Below the pieces are notes generated by a model. The model ran no database searches, had not been told where the DNA came from, and saw only the letters and a program-made list of their open reading frames with translations. The position numbers were made by a program, and so were the translations under genes. A stretch of 64,000 bases of DNA from contig NZ_DAMBQK010000010.1 in the NCBI RefSeq assembly GCF_032062175.1, forward strand, positions 1-64,000, given 5' to 3'. Position 1 is the first letter of the stretch, and each line of letters starts with the position of its first letter. Shown here piece by piece: positions 1-6,465 of the stretch. This DNA is from Atlantibacter sp032062175. Lineage in GTDB: Bacteria > Pseudomonadota > Gammaproteobacteria > Enterobacterales > Enterobacteriaceae.

Positions 1-175
1 TCCCTGCGGGGCTGACCTGGCTCGTCAATTGCGCCTCGGCGATTTTGATGCCGGACTCACCCCCCAACTTTGAGATTTTTATTTTTTACTGAGCTGTCGT
101 TGCCGCTGTGAGTATTTTTCATACTTTCAGCGACACGTTGGTTTCATTGAAAACCTGAACGTATCGCGGGGGTTT
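1..175. other. Gene-free edge with possible structured RNA
   Basis: No complete gene was found. A plus-strand frame is open from base 2 to a TGA at 71-73 and could be the last 23 codons of a gene lying to the left, but nothing identifies it. An imperfect hairpin lies at 104-132 (arms CGCTG/CAGCG outside AGTAT/ATACT, loop TTTTC). Two weaker inverted repeats follow, GGTTT/AAACC near 140-155 and GGGG/CCCC near 167-184. The stretch could be a 3' UTR, terminator region or small RNA; this cannot be decided here. Confidence 0.3.
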
Positions 176-183
176 TTACTCCC

Positions 184-536
184 CATCGAAATCGCCGAGG
201 CGTTCGCGGGAGGCCGGGGCTGGCGGCATGGATGCCGCCAGAGGGGGCGAGCTACAGGATGTAGCATCGCGCCCGACCCGGAGCCGGACGCGATAAGCCG
301 AGGGCACCGCGAAGCGGCGATTTCGCTCGGGGGAGCCGGGGGTGTTGGGGGCGCGGCGGCGAGCGCCCCCAACCCGTTCGCGTACTACGGAGCCAAAGAT
401 TGACTCGAAAGCCCAGGCGAACGGAACAATTCCACTAAACGGAACAATTCCACTGAACGGAACAATTCCACTGAACAAACTGAACGGGACAACTCCACTG
501 AACGAAACAATTCCACTAAACAAAAACAAACACGCC
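184..536. repeat. Composite repeat region, copy 1: hairpins plus 18-bp tandem repeat
   Basis: Seen directly: a perfect 9-bp hairpin at 221-240; a composite hairpin at 246-275 (GGGCG/CGCCC around GCTACA/TGTAGC); an 11-bp perfect hairpin at 344-373 with loop GGCGGCGA; and five 18-bp units at 423-521 (GGAACAATTCCACTRAAC, the fourth and fifth degenerate, with a 9-bp insert at 477-485). Bases 348-440 recur at 14719-14811. Open frames run through it on both strands because the unit is a multiple of three, giving repeats such as NGTIPL or FSGIVP. No start signal or family supports a protein. It lies directly 3' of the iron operon. Confidence 0.75.
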
Positions 537-550
537 CAAAAGCGTAACAC

Positions 551-850
551 CTACTTCTGCGTCTGAATAAACGCCGCCAGCCCCTTAATCTGCTCATCCG
601 TAAGCTTCGCCTTCGCCCGCGCCGCCGCGCTATTCCCCCCGCCATCGCGGATCGTCGTCATCCCTTCCACCGCCTGCTCCTCGCTGAGTGTGATCAGCGG
701 CGGCGCTTTATTAAACGCCGTTTTATCCGCCTTACGCCCGTGACAGCTTGAGCAATCGCGCTGGAATTGCCGGCCATAATCCTCGGTGGCAGCAGCACTG
801 GTGGAAATGAACGCCAGACCACACAACATCAACATCCGACGCTTCATCAC
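551..850 (-). CDS. Small periplasmic c-type cytochrome, last gene of the iron operon
   Basis: This is a 99-residue class I cytochrome c. A signal peptide covers about residues 1-21 and is followed by one haem site, CSSCH at 33-37; Met64 is a candidate distal ligand. Its ATG overlaps the TGA of the thioredoxin gene (ATGA), so it is translationally coupled and is the promoter-distal gene of the FetMP-type operon. A role as electron carrier for iron reduction or for the DUF2318 protein is inferred from position only. The cytochrome assignment is firm from CxxCH; the function is not known. No clear terminator follows, and the repeat region begins about 15 bases downstream of the stop. Confidence 0.8.
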   Translation of the reverse strand: MMKRRMLMLCGLAFISTSAAATEDYGRQFQRDCSSCHGRKADKTAFNKAPPLITLSEEQAVEGMTTIRDGGGNSAAARAKAKLTDEQIKGLAAFIQTQK

Positions 851-1332
851 CCTTCCCCCGCCAGTTTGCGGAAGGTCGCGGTCAGCGCCTGTTCATCCCG
901 TGCGCCCTGGTGCATATCAATCACCCGGCCTTTAGGATCAATCAAAAACGAGGTCGGCGTGCCGATCACCTGATAACGCTCCTGGGTGATTTTCATCTGG
1001 TCGCGCACTACCGGGTAGCTTATGTGGTGCTGCGCCAGCAGCGGCGCGATATCCACCGCGTCGTTATCGGTATTCACTGCTACCACTACCAGCTTGTCGC
1101 CCCACTGCTGGCTGAGTTTTTCAAGCGATTGCATCTCCGCCAGGCAGCCGCCGCAGCTAGCGGACCAGAAATTCAGGTACACGCCCTTGCCCTGCCACTG
1201 TTCCAGTTTCGCTTCGTGGCCCTGGCTGTCGAAGGCTGCCAGTTGGGGTGCCGGTTCGCCCAGCGCCAGTTTTTCCTCTTTGCAGCCCGCCAGCGCCACC
1301 AGCAGGATGAATAACAGGTTACGCCAGCGCAT
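847..1332 (-). CDS. TlpA/ResA-like thioredoxin-fold lipoprotein
   Basis: This is a 161-residue membrane-anchored thiol-disulfide protein. A lipoprotein signal ends at LAGC (Cys17). The thioredoxin active site is CGGC at 60-63 in the setting FWSASCGGC, and the cis-proline loop reads GTPTSF. The family normally uses WCxxC to reduce exported cysteines. In the Campylobacter Cj1658-Cj1665 and E. coli FetMP operons a TlpA-like protein occupies the same place. It overlaps the upstream ATPase gene by 14 bases and the cytochrome gene by 4. The likely substrate, inferred only, is a cysteine-rich partner such as the DUF2318 protein. Confidence 0.85.
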   Translation of the reverse strand: MRWRNLLFILLVALAGCKEEKLALGEPAPQLAAFDSQGHEAKLEQWQGKGVYLNFWSASCGGCLAEMQSLEKLSQQWGDKLVVVAVNTDNDAVDIAPLLAQHHISYPVVRDQMKITQERYQVIGTPTSFLIDPKGRVIDMHQGARDEQALTATFRKLAGEG

Positions 1333-2011
1333 GGTTTCGCTCCTCGCTCAGGTATTTGCCGTGTTGCAGACGGATCACCCGGTCAGCAAACTGACCCAGC
1401 GCCGGGTTGTGGGTCACCATCACAATGGTGCGGCCCTGGCGGTGCAGATCCTTTAACAGCGCCAGCACCCGGCTTTCGTTTTCTTCGTCGAGGTTGCCGG
1501 TAGGCTCATCGGCGAAGATCACCGGTGGCTCGTTGACCAGCGCCCTGGCGATGCACACGCGCTGCTGTTCCCCGCCGGAAAGCTGGCTCGGCAGGTGCGT
1601 CATACGGTGCTCCATGCCGACCTGCGCCAGTACCGCTCTGGCGGCGTTTTCATCCACCACGCTGTGGTAATGCTGCGCCAGCATCACGTTTTCCAGCGCG
1701 GTAAGAAACGGGATCAAGTGGAACTGCTGGAACACCAAGCCGATTTTCTCGGCGCGAAAGCGGCGGCGGCCCTCTTCGTCCAGCCCGGCGGCGTCGGTGC
1801 CGTCGAGAAACACCTGGCCGTCGCTCACCGTATCCAGACAGGTGAGAATGTTCATCAGCGTGGTTTTCCCGGAGCCGGAGGCGCCCATAATCGCCACAAA
1901 CTCGCCGCGCGCGATACGCAGGTTGATGTCATCCAGCGCGGTTACGTCGCCGAAGCGTTTATACAAATGGCGGGTTTCAATCACCGCCTGCGGAATGCGC
2001 GATACAGACAT
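1319..2011 (-). CDS. ABC transporter ATPase, MacB/LolD family
   Basis: This is a 230-residue nucleotide-binding subunit. Walker A is GASGSGKTT at 43-51; the signature LSGGEQQR and the Walker B stretch FADEPTGNLD follow in order. The LolD/MacB type is indicated by the short single-domain form and the pairing with two FtsX-like permeases just upstream. The gene lies 4 bases after the second permease gene. In the homologous Cj1658-Cj1665 system such an ABC unit is needed for iron use at low pH, but its transported or mechanically driven substrate is not established. The family is certain; the substrate is not. Confidence 0.88.
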   Translation of the reverse strand: MSVSRIPQAVIETRHLYKRFGDVTALDDINLRIARGEFVAIMGASGSGKTTLMNILTCLDTVSDGQVFLDGTDAAGLDEEGRRRFRAEKIGLVFQQFHLIPFLTALENVMLAQHYHSVVDENAARAVLAQVGMEHRMTHLPSQLSGGEQQRVCIARALVNEPPVIFADEPTGNLDEENESRVLALLKDLHRQGRTIVMVTHNPALGQFADRVIRLQHGKYLSEERNHALA

Positions 2012-2015
2012 AGCG

Positions 2016-3146
2016 CTACTCTCCTTTGAGAACTTTTGCCGGTTCGACGCTCACCGCGCGGCGCACCGGGACAATGGCCGCCGCAGCGGCGACCAGAAGC
2101 GATAAAATTAAGGTGATCGGCAGGACCGGCAGGCGCAGCGCGATAGTGGCGTTAAACACCGTCATGCCCAGCAGTTGGGCCAGTAAATAACCCAGCACCC
2201 AGCCGCAGGCCACCGCCGCCAGGGCAATCAGCCCGGTTTCCGCCAGCATCTGGCGGATGATGTCCCGGTGGGTTGCGCCGAGCGCTTTTTGCAGGGCGAA
2301 CTCTTTGGCCCGCTCGCCGACGATCGCCATCAGCGTGGTATTCACGCACAGCGACGACAGCGCGAGGATCACGATCGAGACAAGCCCCATCAGCCCTTTG
2401 ATTTTGTCCAGCACCTGGCCTTCGGACGCCGAGACTTTGCGGATCGGGCGGATATCCAGTTGTGGATACTGTTTTTGCAGGGTGTCGGCGTACTGGTCCA
2501 CCTGCCCGAGATCGTTATTCACGCTGAGCAGCGCGTGGTTCAGTTCGCCGGTTTTGTGCAGCAGGGTTTGCGCCAGGTCGACGTTGACGATCAGCATGTT
2601 GTCAGTGGCGTCGCCCGCTTCCACCCGCCCCTTAATGCGCAGCTTTTTCTTGCCGTCATCGGTCATCACGGTGACGCTGTCGCCGACTTTCAGGTTCAAC
2701 CGCTCGGCCAGCTTGACGCCCACCATAGCGTTGCGATCGTCAAAGTTAACGCCCACCCAGTCGCCGGTTACCTGCCAGTACGGGGCCAGCTTCGGCATTG
2801 ATTCGAACCACACACCCATCACCACCACTTTTTCCAGTTCGGTGCGGGCCATGCCGTAGAGCATCGGGCTGGCGGCGTTGATTAAGCCCGGCGGCGCGTC
2901 GGCGATAATTGGCTCCAGCTCGCGCTGTTCCATGCTTTTGCCGTGGCCAGGGCCGATGTAAAAGTTGGCGCCGAAAGTGCGCAGTTCTTCGCTCATCTTG
3001 GCGTTGATATCGAAATAGACCGCCGACAGCGCCGTGACAATCGCCGCGCCGACGGTAAGCGCCGCGAACACCACGCTGACGCGCTGCATCCGCAGGCGCA
3101 GCGCGCGCCACACCAGCAGCCACAGCATGGAATGCTTACCGCCCAT
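2016..3146 (-). CDS. ABC transporter permease, MacB/FtsX family (second)
   Basis: This is an inner-membrane permease of 376 residues with the MacB/FtsX layout: one N-terminal membrane helix, a large periplasmic domain, then three C-terminal helices. The frame is open to 3176, but the ATG at 3146 is chosen because GGAGG lies six bases before it; this start overlaps the preceding permease gene by 11 bases. The C-terminus contains ALGATHRDIIRQML, the typical coupling region of FtsX proteins. It pairs with the permease at 3136-4419 and the ATPase at 1319-2011. MacB-type machines often work on periplasmic partners instead of moving a solute through the membrane. Confidence 0.85.
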   Translation of the reverse strand: MGGKHSMLWLLVWRALRLRMQRVSVVFAALTVGAAIVTALSAVYFDINAKMSEELRTFGANFYIGPGHGKSMEQRELEPIIADAPPGLINAASPMLYGMARTELEKVVVMGVWFESMPKLAPYWQVTGDWVGVNFDDRNAMVGVKLAERLNLKVGDSVTVMTDDGKKKLRIKGRVEAGDATDNMLIVNVDLAQTLLHKTGELNHALLSVNNDLGQVDQYADTLQKQYPQLDIRPIRKVSASEGQVLDKIKGLMGLVSIVILALSSLCVNTTLMAIVGERAKEFALQKALGATHRDIIRQMLAETGLIALAAVACGWVLGYLLAQLLGMTVFNATIALRLPVLPITLILSLLVAAAAAIVPVRRAVSVEPAKVLKGE

Positions 3147-4419
3147 ACAGCACCTCCACCGGGTAGAGGCGCGCAATGCGCCGCGCCGGAAACCAGGTGC
3201 CGATCAGCGAAATCAACACCGCCACCACCAGCACGCAGGGCACCACCACCCAGGCAAAATTCAACGGGGCGTCAAACAGCATCAGGCCAATGGACTTCGC
3301 CAGCCCCCAGCCCGCCACGCAGCCCGCCGCGCCGCCCAGCAATCCGCTGCTGGCCGCTTCGAGATAAAACAGCAGCATGATTTGCCACTGGCGCGCGCCG
3401 AGGGCTTTCATCAGGCCGATCTCGTTGGCGCGCTCCATGATGGTGCTGGTCATCAGCGAGGCGATGCCCATCGCCGCCGCCACCAGCGCCGCGAGGGTGA
3501 CTACCGCCAGCAACAGTTGGATTTTGTCGATCACCACGCCTTCCGAGGCCGCCACCTGCCAGATCGGGCGCACCACCGAGCCAGAAATCGCCTCTTCAAG
3601 CTGATGAGCAATCGACGAGACAAACGCGGTGCAGTACCACAGGTCGTACTCTTCGGCGTTCAGCGCGTCGAGGTTTTCCCTGGCGCGGCGCGACAGTTCA
3701 TTTTCCGGCACGGTCAGCGCCGACACGCGGATCGCCTGCACTTTACCCGGCAATCCCAGCAGCGTTTGCGCGATGCTCAGCGGCATCACTAACTGGTTGT
3801 CTTCATCGCCGCCGCTGGCCAGGAGCCCGCTCACGGTGACGGTCTGGACGGTTTTCTCGCCCTGTAATGTCAGAACGTCGCCTGTTTTCAGACCCAGGCG
3901 CTTCGCCAGGGTCTGGCCGACCAGCGTTTGCGGCTGCGCGGCCACCGGCTCCTGCGGCCACGCGCCGGTCACTTGCCAGTACGGGCTCACCGCCTGCTGG
4001 CCGATGCGGTAATCCTCTTCATCCGGTACATCCACCGGCTGGTTGAAGAAGGTGCCAAGAATATTCACCGGCTTACCGTTGAGCATCACCTCACCGCCCA
4101 ACAGCGGGGCGAAGCCGACGATGTTATTGCGCCAGAAGATGTCTTTGATATTTGGCAGCTCTTTCTCATCGAGAAAATCCTGGCCGGAAAGCGGATTGCT
4201 CTGCTCGCTGAACAGCGCAGGCAACGCCGCCTGGCCCGCCGGTTCGATCAGGATATTCGCGCCGTAGGATTTCAGCTCCCGGGACATTTTGTCGCCGATA
4301 TCAATCGACACCGCCAGCAGCGCGGAAATCAGCCCGGAGGCCAGAAATACCGTCAACACCGCCAGCAGTTTCCGGCGCAGATTTCGTCCCCAGGTCTGAC
4401 GCAGCATTCGCCACAGCAT
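3136..4419 (-). CDS. ABC transporter permease, MacB/FtsX family (first)
   Basis: This 427-residue inner-membrane permease has an N-terminal helix near residues 17-37, a large periplasmic region, and three C-terminal helices with the coupling sequence MKALGARQWQIMLLFYLEA. A strong GGAGGAG ribosome site precedes the ATG. It lies two bases after the DUF2318 gene and overlaps the next permease, consistent with a tightly coupled operon and a heterodimeric permease. Homologues occur at the same operon position in Campylobacter (Cj1661/Cj1662) and in uropathogenic E. coli downstream of fetMP. The substrate is unknown. Confidence 0.85.
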   Translation of the reverse strand: MLWRMLRQTWGRNLRRKLLAVLTVFLASGLISALLAVSIDIGDKMSRELKSYGANILIEPAGQAALPALFSEQSNPLSGQDFLDEKELPNIKDIFWRNNIVGFAPLLGGEVMLNGKPVNILGTFFNQPVDVPDEEDYRIGQQAVSPYWQVTGAWPQEPVAAQPQTLVGQTLAKRLGLKTGDVLTLQGEKTVQTVTVSGLLASGGDEDNQLVMPLSIAQTLLGLPGKVQAIRVSALTVPENELSRRARENLDALNAEEYDLWYCTAFVSSIAHQLEEAISGSVVRPIWQVAASEGVVIDKIQLLLAVVTLAALVAAAMGIASLMTSTIMERANEIGLMKALGARQWQIMLLFYLEAASSGLLGGAAGCVAGWGLAKSIGLMLFDAPLNFAWVVVPCVLVVAVLISLIGTWFPARRIARLYPVEVLYGR

Positions 4420-4421
4420 GG

Positions 4422-5795
4422 TTACTCCTCCTTCTCGCCCGGCACGAACTGCTCCGGCGCGTCGCGAAAGCGGTTGTAGTTGGCTTCGGAGGCAAAGAAC
4501 CAGGTTTTGCCGCCATAGCTGAATTTGTATTCGGCTTTGTCGTTGGTCAGGGTCGCGCCGTTCACCGGATCGGTGACGTTCATGCTGATCACGGTAGAGA
4601 AGTAATTGACGCCCGCTTCCAGCGACGCTTTGGTCAGGGTCAGCTCTTTGTCGTCACTCTGCCAGTCCTCAATCGGCACCGGGTTGCAGCCGCCCGCTTT
4701 GCCAATGGACGGGATAAAGATATGCACCCCGCAGGCCACGCAGATCACCTGGTTACCTTCCATTACGTAGCCCTGGTCACCACACAGCAGGCAGGCGTCA
4801 AATACCACGCCGAGACGCAGCTTATCCGGGTAGCGGTTGATCACAAAGAAGCGCACCGCTTTGCCGTCGTCGGCGACCCAGACAAAGCGGTGAAGTTTAC
4901 CGTCGCGCACCTGCTCGATGGGAATATGCACTTTGCCGTCTTTTTCCAGCATCACCGGTTGGGCTTCAGAGAGGCGCGGCGGCTGAGAGGCGACCAGATC
5001 CCAGTACAGTTGCCCGGCGGCGATCAGCACTGCGGCGCATCCGGCGGTAAGCAGCAAACGGCGCGCGCCCAGATAACGGGCGCAGGCGAGCCGATGGGGG
5101 ATCGGCTCGTTGGTTTGCGCCAGGGTTTTACGGCGGCGCTGCAACTCCGGCAGCCAGCAGGCCGCCAGCGCCAGCAGCAGCGCGGCTCCCGCCCAGTTAA
5201 ACCACGGGGCGTTATTGGTGACGCGCGAGACAAAGCTCAGCAGCGCTTTGGTCAGCGGCAGCACCTGCAATTTCATTAACAGCAGCAGCAAATCCCCCGC
5301 CAGCGGCACCAGCAGTAAAACGGTGACGGCGATAACGGTCGGCCACTGGGCGCGCGGCATCCGGCGCAGCAGCATAGCGCACAGCACCGCCGCCAGCGCC
5401 AGTAGCGCAAATGCCCCGACCAGCGCGGTGATGTTGAGCAGCAAATCGGTATTGAGCACATGGGTGGTGGTGACCGCGCCAAGATTCGGGTCCTGCACCC
5501 AATGGCGGGCCGCGCCGAAAATCAGTACGCCCTGCCAGAGATAACCGAGCCGAGAGGAAGGGTGACGCCAGGTTATCAGGAACAGCAGCAGCGCCCCGAT
5601 TTCCACGCCGGTCAGCGTGAGCGGGATCGTCTGATTATTCGGCAGTTGCAGCCCCAGCCAGCCGCCCAGCGCCACGGCCAGCAGGCTTACCCACACCAGC
5701 GGACGCAGCGTCGCCGTCCGCCGCACCCCGTTCACCCCGCACAGCAGCGCAATACATAAAAACGCCTGCAGGGTCGTGACAAAAAAGTAACTCAT
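4422..5795 (-). CDS. DUF2318 Fe-S-type membrane protein with YHS-like tail
   Basis: The protein has 457 residues. The N-terminal half has about eight to ten hydrophobic segments, and residues from about 230 include one more membrane anchor. The C-terminal DUF2318 part has cysteines in CLLC (335-338), CVAC (352-355) and GGC (370), suited to binding a metal or Fe-S centre on the periplasmic side. Residues about 409-453 (DPVNGA...FSYGGKTWFFASEANYNRF) resemble a YHS domain whose usual cysteine (DPVCGM) is replaced by Asn. It is the Cj1660 counterpart. A redox role between the thioredoxin/cytochrome and P19-FTR1 is inference. The ribosome site is weak. Confidence 0.82.
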   Translation of the reverse strand: MSYFFVTTLQAFLCIALLCGVNGVRRTATLRPLVWVSLLAVALGGWLGLQLPNNQTIPLTLTGVEIGALLLFLITWRHPSSRLGYLWQGVLIFGAARHWVQDPNLGAVTTTHVLNTDLLLNITALVGAFALLALAAVLCAMLLRRMPRAQWPTVIAVTVLLLVPLAGDLLLLLMKLQVLPLTKALLSFVSRVTNNAPWFNWAGAALLLALAACWLPELQRRRKTLAQTNEPIPHRLACARYLGARRLLLTAGCAAVLIAAGQLYWDLVASQPPRLSEAQPVMLEKDGKVHIPIEQVRDGKLHRFVWVADDGKAVRFFVINRYPDKLRLGVVFDACLLCGDQGYVMEGNQVICVACGVHIFIPSIGKAGGCNPVPIEDWQSDDKELTLTKASLEAGVNYFSTVISMNVTDPVNGATLTNDKAEYKFSYGGKTWFFASEANYNRFRDAPEQFVPGEKEE

Positions 5796-5903
5796 AACGT
5801 CAACTCAATGCGCTCAAAACCGCCGTAGCGTAAAACCAGAAAAGGGCGGCGGCATAGCCGACACCCTGGTCACATCCTGTTGCATCTTGTGCGATGGTGG
5901 CGA

Positions 5904-6431
5904 TCAGTTCAGCCCGACGTATTTAAACTCGTAGCTGACGTCAAACGGCTTCCACCAGCGACCTACGCCGGTTTCACCATCGGTATGGCGATGCATGCCC
6001 GCTTTTGACGGCGGATCGATGTGATAGGTGACTTTATAGTTGCCCACGCCCATCATTTTAATGTTCGCGCCATAGTGCGGGCCGTCGCTCGCCACCATCG
6101 GCATGAAGGTGCCTTCCTGTTTCGCGCCGGTATCGGTGTTCACCAGGGTGTAATTAATGGTCAGGAACGGGATCCACTCACCCGCGCCGAAGCCGTTTTT
6201 ATTGCCTTCCACCGCGTGAATATCCGCTTCAAGGTGAATATCCGCTTTGGCTGCCGGCAGGCCCATGCCACGCGGCTCCATGTCGATCGGCTGGAGGTAA
6301 ACTGCCGCCAGTTCCATTTCATTCATGGTGATCGGCTCGCCCGCCGGGTACTCTTTAAAGGCAAACGCCGCAGGTGCGGTAAAAATCCCGGCGATCACGG
6401 CACTGGCAATCAGGCTCTTCTTGATGGTCAT
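5904..6431 (-). CDS. fetP: Periplasmic iron-binding protein, P19/FetP family
   Basis: The protein has 175 residues with a signal peptide ending near AFA24. The P19/FetP metal-site pattern is present: His66-x-Glu68, Met112, His119 and a late MHRH segment. Family members bind copper and iron at the dimer interface and deliver iron to the FTR1 permease. Downstream of FTR1 in the same operon, this matches the fetM-fetP pair of uropathogenic E. coli and cj1658-p19 of Campylobacter. The 108 bases between it and the DUF2318 gene hold no clear terminator, so cotranscription is likely. Confidence 0.9.
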   Translation of the reverse strand: MTIKKSLIASAVIAGIFTAPAAFAFKEYPAGEPITMNEMELAAVYLQPIDMEPRGMGLPAAKADIHLEADIHAVEGNKNGFGAGEWIPFLTINYTLVNTDTGAKQEGTFMPMVASDGPHYGANIKMMGVGNYKVTYHIDPPSKAGMHRHTDGETGVGRWWKPFDVSYEFKYVGLN

Positions 6432-6465
6432 CAGACTTATCCTCTCGTCTCAAAGAAAAATTCAG

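Noticed and set aside
2..73. Possible C-terminal 23 codons of a gene from the left
   Set aside because: Too short to identify and without any family signal; noted in the edge-region entry only.
176..550. 124-codon minus-strand and 74-codon plus-strand open frames through the repeat region (FSGIVP / NGTIPL repeats)
   Set aside because: The frames are kept open by a repeat unit of 18 bases and high GC; there is no ribosome site, the minus frame starts with GTG at the cytochrome stop, and no family is recognised. Treated as non-coding repeat.
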